DNA from: DLKC01 sp002478885
Lineage (GTDB): Bacteria > Bacteroidota > Bacteroidia > Chitinophagales > Chitinophagaceae
Length of the DNA: 64,000 nt
Assembly (NCBI GenBank): GCA_046329585.1
Contig: JAXLUI010000002.1
Coordinates: forward strand, 744,001 to 808,000
Direction of reading: 5' to 3'
Part shown: piece after piece, positions 41,238-51,227 of the stretch
Numbering within the stretch: the first letter of the stretch is position 1
How the letters are laid out: each line of letters starts with the position of its first letter
Translations under genes and position numbers: made by a program
Notes under the pieces: generated by a model
Told to the model about the DNA's origin: nothing
The model's database searches: none
What the model saw: the letters and a program-made list of their open reading frames with translations, nothing else

Positions 41238-44199
41238 GGTTAGATTCTTTATTGAGTTTACCGAAGCGAAAAATCTACTTCTAACATTAGCAATAACATA
41301 AAAGTGAGTTCATTAAACTTTTCGATGGCAAACTTCATTCAAAAAGGGCATTTACCTTTTAGTTATAGGTTTGCATTTTAAAGGACTGAAAAACGGTAAA
41401 TCAGAGTTAATTAGAGTTTTCTTTCATTCTCAAATCTTAAATTTTGAATAAAATCCTTTGCATTACACTTTTCATCATAAAATGAAAAACAAAACAGCGA
41501 AAAGATTCTTTATAACTGCCATCAATATTATTAAAGGAACTTCCTAGTTGGTCATCTTTAAAAACGAAGTTGAATTACGTATGACCCATCATTTTGATTT
41601 TCCAGATTGCCAATAGAATATGTCATCTATTTTAAATTGAAATTTAAAGGATATTGTCTGGTACAGAGTTTACGTTCGGGATGTGTTTCATAAACTACTT
41701 CATAGAATTGTTTAATCACCTTTACATCCCATTTCTCTAAGTAATCTCCCCACTTTGATTGATTCCATGAACCAGATGAATTATAATTTTCCGCAGTATT
41801 TTTATATCCATTTATCTTCTTCTAAGATACTCATTGGATTTTGGCCTGTATTCATTTGTAGAAATTATATACGCATCAAATCTCCTTATTTATTTTGTCA
41901 AAACTCTACTTATAAAATCATTGCGCTGCGTCTACTTTCACTATCTTGCATTCGTATCTGTTAATAAATCTGTAAAATTTTTAAATACACCAACACCTGT
42001 GCATATCAGAATAACATTTGTATTTACTTTGTCATCATAAATACCAAATACTTGTTTTGCAGTCATATAATCCGAATATTTATCATTCAAATTATTGAAT
42101 TCACTTATTACTTTTTTGCAGTTTCAGTTCTTTTTCATAATTTGATTGCTTTTGGAAAGCATTGCAATCGGGCTCGGATGCAAATAATTTAAATTATAAT
42201 CAGTTACATTTTTATCAAAAAGCTTAGCATGTTCTCTTTCATCCTGCTGCTGGCATTCTTTTAATTGTTTTAAAACATCTTCATAACTACCGCCAATAAT
42301 AGCTCCCCATGGCCCATTCTTAAATGCTGATCGGTCTTGTGATAGACTTCCATACGTCCAGTATAAAACTCTTCATAGCATTAGACCGCAACATTATTGT
42401 TCAACTCCATCACTTTTTATAAATTTTTCGGTTTTGTGAATATGAAAAAAGTACTGAAACTGAAAAATAAGAAGCAACTTAAACCGTTTTATAATAGTAA
42501 TACATAACACACGATTTATTAACAAATTCAGTTTATAAATTAACATCAGCCTCAGCTTTAATCGAATAATAATTACCAGAAATTTAACTGGCTCCTGTAT
42601 TTTTAAAATTAAAGGTACCCCTAACGCAGATATTTAGGAGAATATTCACCTTCAACAACAGCTCCGCCACCAAAAAGAATATTCAATTTAAAAATATCAG
42701 CTTTATCTGCCGGGTAACTTGACAATCCAGGGTTTGATTGTTGATCTATGTTTGATGTAAATGTTCCAAGTAATTCTCTAAAAAATATGAAAGCTTCAAT
42801 ACGCATCTTGTGGGCTATCAATTTTTGTAAAAGGTATTCTAATGCCTCCTCCAAAGCGTATCGGATTGTATCCAAAAGTATCTTCCGTATTAATCTTAGA
42901 CCATTATAGTTAGAGGTGATATTTGAGATATAGTTGCCTTCTTTATAATTGCTGTCCTTCAGCAAAAAAGCTCAACTTTTGCCAAATGACAATCTTCCCG
43001 TACCCCGTATTCGTGTAATATTTTATGTCTCCAAATACACGGATTGTAAAATATAAATCGTGTAATAAAAATAGAAAGATTTATCTTTATAAACATAGAA
43101 ATGGCAAATTTTTGCACTTCAGATAATAGGCATTTAAATTTAATGTTCGAGTAACTTCAACATCAGTGGTAGTATTTTCATAATAGGGGATGTTGCTAAA
43201 ATTACCAAAAGCAACTTTCATTTTGCTAAAATGCTTTATTGACAACCTTATCATTATTAAATTTTGCGTTAGAAAGCAATCCATGAAGGATACAGATGCT
43301 TGATATAATGCTTGTTGCACACTATCAGCATTTTGGTTGTTTTGATCTTAGAAGCATTTGAATTATTTTGCTTGGGACTAAAAAGAATTCATTTTATTAC
43401 ATAGGAGCTTTATTATTACTTAATACCTAAAACTTTTACCTGAAGGTTAGTGATTTGAACTGAGTTGACATTATAGTCATCTAATTCCTTATAAAAAAGC
43501 TGAAACATTTTGATCAATCGACGAAGCATACTCAAACTTTTTGTCACTCATTTGTATAGGAAAATTTTCAGCTTGAAGATGAAGCATAATTTCGAGATAC
43601 AATTCTGGAATTCTTGTTATATCAATCTCATCACCAACCTTGGGCTTATTATTATTTGGTCAGTACATTTAAATATCATAAATGTCTGAATTTTTATAAT
43701 ACTATCTTGTTTATTAATAAAATAATAAGGATATAAACTCGGGGGCCTACATGAGAAAATATATCTTTTCGTTTTACATTATACGCTCTGCTAACCACGT
43801 ATATAATAACATCCATTTGAGTAGTACTGTATATAAATTTCTTAATTTCATCATTAAGATCAGTTTTCGCCCCCACGCATATCAGCTTGAAAGCTTTCCA
43901 TGACTTTTTGCCAAAAAGAAGTTGTTGAGAAAAAGTGGTTATAAAAAATTAAAATTAATGACATACAGAGCATGTTTTCAAAGTGTATTTTCTTTCATAA
44001 TAGTATTTGTAATAGAGTTAGTATAATTAGATTTGCGTTCGTTCGTATCAAAATTATGCCATTAACTTACCCAATAGCAATACAAACAAGTTGGTATTTT
44101 AACTGGCTTATTAAGTATCAATTGTGTGATGCGAATAGAACAGGAAGTGCGGTACGCAAAAAAATGTGAGCATTAGTTTTGCTATTATTTTCCATAATA
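41238..44199. pseudogene. Gene graveyard with no intact gene
   Basis: About 3 kb with stops in all frames. Traces of decayed minus-strand coding sequence are visible. For example at about 42340-41930 a frame reads GPWGAIIGGSYEDVLKQLKE and then HPSPIAMLSKSNQ with interruptions, and at 42965-42621 there is an open stretch ending ILFGGGAVVEGEYSPKYLR. I cannot name the original genes. The longest open frames are 60-114 codons and are not credible as working genes. Confidence 0.6.
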
Positions 44200-44815
44200 A
44201 ATTTAATTAACTCCGCTGGGCTTGTTGATACCAAGCTTCTTATATACATTTTACGGTGCGTTTCTACTGTATAAAGGACACTGATAGGTAAAGCTTATCA
44301 GCTACTTGCTGGTTAGGTGTAGTTTTCCTTTTGATAAGTTTTAAAATTTCTATTTCCCTTTTTGTAAGCTTAAATTGTTTTTAGGAAATTATCTTTTGCA
44401 TCAAACTTCGCTTTTGCTGTAATACAGGCCGGTATGGAAGCAGGTATGTCCACTTCGTAAACCAAACGTATAGTTTGTAATAATTCATCCTTACTGCAAT
44501 TTTTTTAGCTGGTAGCCATTGGCGCCGTATTCTTTGGCTTCTTGAATAATAAGTGGTCTTCGCTATAAGTAGACAGTATACGATTTTTATGGAAGGATAA
44601 GATTGCTTGATATGCCTTGTTGACCCAGTTCGTTTATCTTTTGGTGTTGATGTCTAATAAAATACAAATATCGGAAGTACTGTTTGTGTAAAATATCCAA
44701 CAGTTCCATTCCATCATTAGCAACACTTTCAATAGTAATATCTGCTTCATCTTTCAATAATAACTTAAGGCCATCATCAAACAAATATATGGTCGTCAGC
44801 AATAATTATTATGTG
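44200..44815 (-). pseudogene. LuxR-type response regulator, decayed by frameshifts
   Basis: On the minus strand, near 44800, the sequence encodes a receiver-domain start (IIIADDH, then FDDGLKLLLKDEADITIESVANDG in another frame; part: DGLKLLLKDEADITIESV). Near 44360-44210 it encodes a NarL/LuxR HTH (LTKREIEILKLI ... QQVADKLYLSV ... TVETHRK ... LVSTSPAELI). These parts fall in different frames, so at least three small indels are present. It is a dead response regulator of a two-component system. Confidence 0.8.
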
Positions 44816-44819
44816 AATT

Positions 44820-46740
44820 CTTTTATCTTCCACAGCTACTTTTTAGTGGCAATTTTATCATGACAGTTGTACCAGAATTACCTGTGTCAATATTGATAAT
44901 CCCTTGTAGAAAATTCACTTGACCGATATTCTTCAGTCCAATACCAAAGATCTTTGTTGTTAAATCCCCGGCCATTGTCTTCTGCCATTATTTCAAGTAC
45001 GTATCATAATAGATTAGCTGAACAGCGGCTTCTGCAGCTTGGGTCGTTTGATACGTTATTCGTAAGTTCAAGGATAATACGGTAAATAACACCAACTCAT
45101 CTGCTACCAAATGCCCATTCGTTCCTGTTTTATAAAAATTGAAACAGATACCTCTTCCCGGTTCAGCTTATTAAAAAAATTTTGCAACAATTCTTCCATC
45201 GTTGTTTTTTCTAAATTCAGGTGGCATCGTATCATATGCGCAATGTTGCGGCATTGCGGACGTTGTATCAATCAACTGTATAATGTTGCCGAGGTTTTCA
45301 TCTTTTACTTCCAGGCTTTGTAGACCATTTTAATAGCGGCAAGATTCCTCCAAGTTCGTCGCGGTCTTCTGCAATGCGTTTTTGTTCAGCCTGTACCTGT
45401 AATAATTGCTCATAAAATTTAATTGTTGATTAGCAATACCAAAGACAGTTGCTGGTGCTGATTTTATAAAAACTGTAACTATATATCAGAGCTAACGAAA
45501 GCACAATTATTTCAGCTAAAACCAATTGGCAGATATACAAAAAGCCGGTAATAAATCAGGCATCATACCCAATACATGGAAAACATATACGATGGTACAT
45601 AGTATTGCTAAATTGCAAGAGCCGCTGCATAGATAAGCTGGTTTAAATTTATCTTTTACGCGGAGTATTATGCTGTATATCTGTATTATCCAGGTACCGG
45701 CAACAGCAACTAAGCAATAATTAAAAACAAAAATGCGCAGTGATATTTGTAGAAAAAGCATAGCCGCATGGAACCATAATCATAGCGCCAGCCAGCAACA
45801 AAGTCTCATAGCCTTGATAACTGGAATAATGTTTTATGTCGTTTTCAATTGCAGAAATCGTTCATGAAAATGGCAACATGCAGGCACACAATGCGTAAAA
45901 CTGCTGGGGGAAATGGTAGACATAAAAGACGAGTGCGGATAACAAACTCACATCAAAATTACCATCGCCAATAAAAAACATACAATAGCTGGCAACATAA
46001 AGGCTGTAGAAAAGATACACTCGCACCTTTTGTCCATGTGTCATGGCGATACTTAGAAAAATAACAAATATCATCCACCCAAAAAAGAATGGCATAAATA
46101 ACATTTATATGCGCATTCCTCATTTTGCAAATACTCTTTTGTCACGATCCGCAAGGGAATATTAAAGCTGTCATTGCATGTCAATTACCGCAGAAAATTA
46201 CAGATTCAATGCCAGGTGCAAGATTTAACGGAAAGTAAAAATGACGGTTGGGAATTGCCCGGCTGTAAAAATCGTAATTAGTACCGGTAACAGTTTTAAT
46301 AATCACATTACCATCGCTATTATTCAAAAAGATAGTATTCATTAGTACGAAAAATGCCGCTACTAATAATACCAGCAATAAGGTTTGGCTGGTAACTAAA
46401 GTATTCTTTACAGGTATAGCCAACCAATACACATGTTTTACAAACTTAAATTAATTGAGCTAAGTGCAGGAACGGGTTTAAAACCTTTTTGCAAATAATA
46501 TTTGGCGCTTCTTCAACGGATAAAGGTTTCCCTTTTCCTAAAAAAGGAATACATTTCCATTAAGTAATAAGAATTGCTACCACCTAAATTTACCTGTGCA
46601 TAAACTTTGGTACTTAATGGCAAAATAGTATATTATTGAGAGAACCCAATGCTTCATTGCTGTAAAATTACCTGAAATAATATTCAATCAAAGAAAAGTA
46701 GTTAGTATTCATTATAGTTACGCTTTTGCTGATATTATAA
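44820..46740 (-). pseudogene. 7TMR-DISM sensor histidine kinase, decayed by frameshifts
   Basis: Minus-strand remnants in order from the N-terminal side: extracellular sensor-like pieces (KGKPLSVEEAP; AIPNRHFYFPLNLAPGIESV, as in 7TMR-DISM extracellular domains), several membrane helices at 46432-45516 (LLLVLLVAAFFVLMNTIFL, GWMIFVIFLSIAMTHG), and near 45000-44850 a histidine-kinase ATPase region (EDNGRGFNNK ... IGLKNIGQVN ... GTTVMIKLP). The pieces are in several frames. It pairs with the dead LuxR-type regulator downstream. What it sensed is unknown. Confidence 0.8.
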
Positions 46741-46783
46741 AGGCAGCAATTACCGGCTGTTTTGCTCAATATATAATCTGTCT

Positions 46784-46846
46784 GTACAAGAGTGCGACGC
46801 AACCCCTGCCTCATAGCATTACTGGCTTCTGGCCCATAAAAATATC
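46784..46846 (-). repeat. Repeat arm G
   Basis: A minus arm with perfect core GTACAAGAGTGCGACGCAAC and outer end TTCTGGCCCATAAAAATA. With arm C it brackets the graveyard that holds the dead two-component system. Confidence 0.9.
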
Positions 46847-47296
46847 CTTCCCTTTTTAAAATTCTACAAGCAATTATGCCTGTAAAACAGTAAGCAATAT
46901 CTGTAGCATGGCTAAAATTTAGCCATGTGGTTGTTATAGAATTTCATTCAATTTATCTTTTATGGCTATCAGATTCTTATGAAAACAGAAGCGTTATGGA
47001 AAGGTGAAAATCTCAACTGCAACACGCAGCTTACAACAGTATTATCCAAAGCTTTAAAGGCTTTTATTCTTGTTCAAACGTCTTATACTCCTCGTTATTG
47101 ATTTTATATTACTTCAGCATTTTTAAAGCTCAAAGTATGAGATACCTGCAAGGGATGAACAAAGCTCGGTTCTGCACATGGCAAGATGTACAAACGGCCA
47201 TTGCCACCTTGCCCCCTCACTCCGAAGTCGTGCGGGGTAGAAGATGAATTAAATATTGTCTCCAAATATAAAATGAGATTGTGAAGAAGCAGGGAA
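46847..47296. other. Gene-free stretch; possible transfer origin
   Basis: 450 bases with no supported gene, directly upstream of mobC and the relaxase gene, which is where the origin of transfer lies in related mobilizable elements. The stretch at about 47190-47240 holds GCCACCTTGCCCCCTCACTC and a nearby GGGGTAG, unlike its AT-rich surroundings. A nick site here is a guess based on position and composition. Confidence 0.3.
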
Positions 47297-47672
47297 ATGA
47301 AGTGCGAAAAAATATTTAAAATACGCATGAATGATGCAGAGATAAAAAATGGTGAAAAACATAAAGAACAACAACGGGAAAGAAGCCTGAGCGGCATATG
47401 CGAAATATGCATGCAAAAGCTCTGTCACGATCAAATACCGCAACCAGTCTGCGGATGATTTTTTAAAAGAGATGCTGGGGGTTAAGAAAGAACTGAATGC
47501 CATCGGTAATAATTTCAACCAGGCGGTGCATAAACTGCACTTGCTGGATAAGATACCTGAGTTCAGGGTTTGGATTAACCATTATGAAAGTGTGCAGCAA
47601 TCTTTAGTGAACAAGGTGGAAGAAATAAAATTAAAGGTGAGTAAACTATACGAAGAATGGTTACAAAAATAA
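47297..47672 (+). pseudogene. mobC: MobC-like mobilization accessory protein, one frameshift
   Basis: Two frames join into one protein. The first (ATG 47297) reads IFKIRMNDAEIKN, a ribbon-helix-helix start, to about 47390. The second reads AAYAKYACKSSVTIKYRNQSA and then ADDFLKEMLGVKKELNAIGNN (parts), the conserved C-terminal half of Bacteroidota MobC proteins. One indel near 47390 is enough to join them. In MOBP-type systems this protein opens the transfer origin for the relaxase. The last 16 bases overlap the relaxase start. The shift may be a real mutation or a sequencing error. Confidence 0.75.
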
Positions 47673-48934
47673 CGATACCGAAAAGTATTGAAGCGGCACT
47701 GAACTATAATGAAAAGAAAGTGCAGAAAGGAAAGGCTGAATGTTTACATGCGGCTAATTATCTGACTGATGCTTCGCAAATGAATTTCTATCAAAAATTA
47801 AATGGCTTTGAAAGGCTGAATAGTTTGAATGAAAGAGCAACTACAAAAACATTACATGTGTCGCTCAATTTTGATCCTTCTGAAAAGCTGTCTAATGAAA
47901 AGTTAGTTGAGGTTGCAAATGCGTATATGGAAAAAATTGGTTTTGGCGAGCAACCATTTCTTGTTTACAAGCATGAAGATGCAGGGCATCCGCACATTCA
48001 TATTGTAAGCACAACAATTAAAGGAGATGGCAGCAGAATTAACACACATAACATTGGCAGAAATCAATCGGAAAAAGCAAGAAAGGAAATTGAAAACTTG
48101 TATGGCTTGGTAAAAGCAGAGCGGCAACAAAAAATAATGAAGCCAGGCATCAAGCCGGTATATCCTGAAAAAGTGGATTACGGAAAGACTGAAACCAAAA
48201 GAAGTATTTCAAATGTTGTGGCTGCAGTTTTTAGTCAGTATAAGTTTTCATCGTTGCCTGAATTTAATGCTGCACTAAAACAATTCAATGTAGTTGCTGA
48301 CAGAGGAAAAGAAGAAGGAAGAATTTATAAGAACCGTGGTCTGGTGTTTCGGATTGTAGATGCAGATGGAAATAAAGTTGGCGTACCCATTAAAGCAAGT
48401 AGTATTGTTTGTAAGCCCACATTGAATAATCTTGAAAAGAAATTTATTGTAAATGAAACTGCAAAAGAGCTATTGAAACAAAGAACAAAAAATGCGATTG
48501 ATGAATGTTTGCAATTGTCACCAGGCAGTATGAAAAATCTAATAGCTTCTTTGCAACAAAAACAAATCTATACGGTGTTAAGACAAAATGCAGAAGGCAG
48601 GTTGTATGGAATAACATTTGTGGACAATCAAAGCAAATGTGTTTTTAACGGCAGCGATTTAGGGAAAGGATATAGTGCTGCTGCATTACAAAACCGAATT
48701 GTTTCATCAGGTAGTGAACATTCAAAAAATGAGACTAAGCAAAATGTAGGTGCAACTGATAGATCAATTGATAATTTTAAAAATGATTTGAATACAAATG
48801 CACAACAAGCGCAGCATGCAAAAAATGATAGCCTGTTAAATGTTTTGATTTCTCCCAAACAGGAATTTGGAAATACTCCTTTTCAATTGCTTAAAAAGAA
48901 AAGAAAAAGGAAGAATAAAAATATTGCTTCATAG
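47657..48934 (+). CDS. mobB: Relaxase/mobilization nuclease (MobB-like)
   Basis: A 425-residue protein. Its N-terminal half is a relaxase domain with the metal-binding HEDAGHPHIHIV (three-His motif of MOBP-like relaxases) at about 106-117, preceded by KTLHVSLNFDPSE. Tyr27 or Tyr36 region residues (ALNYNEKKV, AANYL) are candidate nucleophile sites. The Lys-rich C-terminus (LLKKKRKRKNKN) should bind DNA. It nicks the transfer origin and is carried with the single strand into the recipient. The ATG lies within the mobC end, so the two are coupled. Confidence 0.9.
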   Translation: MVTKITIPKSIEAALNYNEKKVQKGKAECLHAANYLTDASQMNFYQKLNGFERLNSLNERATTKTLHVSLNFDPSEKLSNEKLVEVANAYMEKIGFGEQPFLVYKHEDAGHPHIHIVSTTIKGDGSRINTHNIGRNQSEKARKEIENLYGLVKAERQQKIMKPGIKPVYPEKVDYGKTETKRSISNVVAAVFSQYKFSSLPEFNAALKQFNVVADRGKEEGRIYKNRGLVFRIVDADGNKVGVPIKASSIVCKPTLNNLEKKFIVNETAKELLKQRTKNAIDECLQLSPGSMKNLIASLQQKQIYTVLRQNAEGRLYGITFVDNQSKCVFNGSDLGKGYSAAALQNRIVSSGSEHSKNETKQNVGATDRSIDNFKNDLNTNAQQAQHAKNDSLLNVLISPKQEFGNTPFQLLKKKRKRKNKNIAS

Positions 48935-48963
48935 AATGCTAAACGAAGAAAAATTATTAAACC

Positions 48964-49107
48964 ATTTTTTCGAACCAGGCTCTATCGCTCTTTTCAGCTT
49001 CGTTGTGTCACTCACTTGTACGCTTTGTCCAATATTGAACTGAAAGTACAAGAGTGCGACGCAACGATGTTTAATTAAAAAAACAAAAGTTTGGTACATA
49101 AAAATAA
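48964..49107. repeat. Complete inverted-repeat element R/S (two arms)
   Basis: Arm R (+, 48964-49021; variant core GTTGTGTCACTCACTTGTAC) faces arm S (-, 49046-49107; perfect core GTACAAGAGTGCGACGCAAC, outer TTTGGTACATAAAAATAA). The centre is 24 bases, so this is the shortest complete element, 144 bp. It separates the relaxase from the coupling-protein gene. Confidence 0.92.
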
Positions 49108-49125
49108 CCTTTTAAAATAATTGCT

Positions 49126-51102
49126 ATGTCAGGTACAGGTGAAAATGAAATGGGGCTGAGGAAAATACTTGATTTTACAAGGCTTTCGGCTGTCGCCATT
49201 TTGATGCTGCATTTTTATTATTACTGTTATGCAGCTTTTAGAGAATGGCATTTTGCAGCAAGCATCAGCGACCGGCTGATGATGAATATAGCAAATACTG
49301 GTTTATTCAATCACTTGTTTACTTCAAAAATAATTGCATTGGGATTGCTGGTTATTTCATTGGTTGGCGCCACAGGAAAAAAGGATGAGAAGCTGCGTTT
49401 GAAAAGCATCCTCTCATGGATTGCTGTTGGATTGCTTTTTTATTTTGCAAGCAATTTGCTTTTTAGCCTTACTGCTGATAACACAACAATTGCTGTTGCT
49501 TACATGACAGGTAGTGGTTTGGGATTTTTATTGGTATTGAGTAACGGCACTATGTTGAGCAGGTTGATAAAGGTGAGTTTATCAAAAGATATTTTCAACG
49601 ACTTGAATGAAACTTTTCCGCAGGAAGAAAGACTGATCAACAATGAGTATTCTATTAACCTTCCTGCACGGTATAAACTGAAAGAGAAAATAAAGAGAAG
49701 CTGGATCAATATTATTAATCCTTTTCGGGGTTTGCTGGTGATTGGTAGTCCGGGTGCAGGTAAAAGTTGGTTTGTGGTACAGCATGTGATGAAGCAGCAT
49801 ATTGAAAAAGGGTTTGCCATGTTCATCTACGATTTTAAGTACGATGACCTTTCTAAAATTGCTTACAATTGGTTGCAGTTGCATAAAGACAAGTATGTGG
49901 TTGTTCCGTCATTTTATGTGATCAACTTTGATAACCTTTCGGTAACGCATCGCTGCAACCCATTAGAGCCTTCTGCTATGCATGACATAACAGATGCGAC
50001 AGAATCTGCCAGGACAATTTTATTGGGACTTAACAGGGAGTGGATCAACAAGCAGGGAGATTTCTTTGTAGAATCACCTATCAATTTTGTTACCGCCGTT
50101 ATCTGGTTTTTAAGAAAGTATGCAGATGGAAAATATTGCACCCTGCCACATGTTATAGAATTAATGCAGGCAGATTATGATGAATTGTTTCCGGTACTGA
50201 ACACTCAACCTGAAATTGAAGTATTGGTAAACCCATTTGTAACGGCTTATCAAAACGATGCGATGGAACAACTCGAGGGCCAGGTTGCATCTGCAAAAAT
50301 AGGAATGGCGCGTCTTGCTTCACCACAATTGTATTGGGTATTATCGGGCAATGATTTTACGCTTGATATAAATAACCCTGAGCATCCCAAAATAGTTTGT
50401 ATGGGTAATAACCCGGAGAAGCAACAAATCTATGGTGCAGTCTTATCATTGTATGTTTCAAGATTGGTAAGAATGGTAAATAAAAAAGGAAAGCAAAAAT
50501 GCAGCCTGGTATTTGATGAATTTCCGACTATCTTTTTCAATCACATTGATTCGTTAATTGCAACAGCAAGAAGTAATAGGGTTGCCACAACTTTAGCTAT
50601 GCAGGATTTTAGCCAGTTAAAGAAAGACTATGGCAAAGAACAGGCCGATGTGATTGTAAACATCACTGGTAATATCATAAGCGGACAAGTAATGGGAGAA
50701 ACTTCCAAACTTTTATCTGAACGTTTTGGCAAGATCATGCAGGACAGGGAGAGTGTTTCTATTAACCGTAATGATACGTCCATCAGTCGCTCCACACAGT
50801 TGGATGCTGCTATACCTGCATCAAAGATCGCGGCTTTATCGTCTGGTGAATTTGTGGGAATGGTTGCAGATGATCCGCATGAAAAGATCAAACTTAAAAT
50901 GTTTAATGCAGAGATTATTAATGATGCTGACAAGTTGAATGAGGAAGTAAGCAGGTATAAAGAGATACCTGTTATATTGAATGTTACACAACAACAGGTG
51001 ATGGATAATTATTACCAGGTGAAGATGGAAGTGAAGCGATTGATTGGGGAGGAAGTGGAGAGATTGAAGGGTGAAATGAGTAATAAAATAATTGAAAATT
51101 AG
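49126..51102 (+). CDS. Type IV coupling protein (TraG/VirD4-like, MobC/BfmC type)
   Basis: A 658-residue AAA+ coupling protein. The N-terminus has three to four membrane helices (about 15-145). The Walker A motif is GSPGAGKSW at about 206-214, and the Walker B is LVFDEFPTIFF at about 461-471. It should bring the relaxase-DNA complex to a type IV secretion channel. No other transfer genes are in the window, so transfer would need a helper element or genes outside the window. It follows the relaxase after repeat element R/S. Confidence 0.9.
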   Translation: MSGTGENEMGLRKILDFTRLSAVAILMLHFYYYCYAAFREWHFAASISDRLMMNIANTGLFNHLFTSKIIALGLLVISLVGATGKKDEKLRLKSILSWIAVGLLFYFASNLLFSLTADNTTIAVAYMTGSGLGFLLVLSNGTMLSRLIKVSLSKDIFNDLNETFPQEERLINNEYSINLPARYKLKEKIKRSWINIINPFRGLLVIGSPGAGKSWFVVQHVMKQHIEKGFAMFIYDFKYDDLSKIAYNWLQLHKDKYVVVPSFYVINFDNLSVTHRCNPLEPSAMHDITDATESARTILLGLNREWINKQGDFFVESPINFVTAVIWFLRKYADGKYCTLPHVIELMQADYDELFPVLNTQPEIEVLVNPFVTAYQNDAMEQLEGQVASAKIGMARLASPQLYWVLSGNDFTLDINNPEHPKIVCMGNNPEKQQIYGAVLSLYVSRLVRMVNKKGKQKCSLVFDEFPTIFFNHIDSLIATARSNRVATTLAMQDFSQLKKDYGKEQADVIVNITGNIISGQVMGETSKLLSERFGKIMQDRESVSINRNDTSISRSTQLDAAIPASKIAALSSGEFVGMVADDPHEKIKLKMFNAEIINDADKLNEEVSRYKEIPVILNVTQQQVMDNYYQVKMEVKRLIGEEVERLKGEMSNKIIEN

Positions 51103-51172
51103 ATTTTGGTTATCGATTTTATTAGACCTAAACCCTTCCAATCCATTATTTTTGATCGAAGAAGGCAGAAAT

Positions 51173-51214
51173 ACTAATTATTTTAGTATTTTTGAGTTAA
51201 ACTAATTATTTTCA
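51173..51214 (+). promoter_or_regulatory. Promoter box between two direct repeats, upstream of the R-M operon
   Basis: ACTAATTATTTTAG (51173-51186) is repeated as ACTAATTATTTTCAG (51201-51215), 28 bases apart. TATTTTTG (51187-51194), a match to the TAnnTTTG -7 box, sits directly after the first copy. Start codon at 51228. The layout suggests an operator for autoregulation, perhaps by the methylase or by an outside factor. Confidence 0.45.
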
Positions 51215-51227
51215 GGATTGTAAACTT

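Noticed and set aside
42621..42965. A 114-codon minus frame in the decayed region
   Set aside because: No start context or complete domain; it lies among frameshifted remnants and looks like a fragment.
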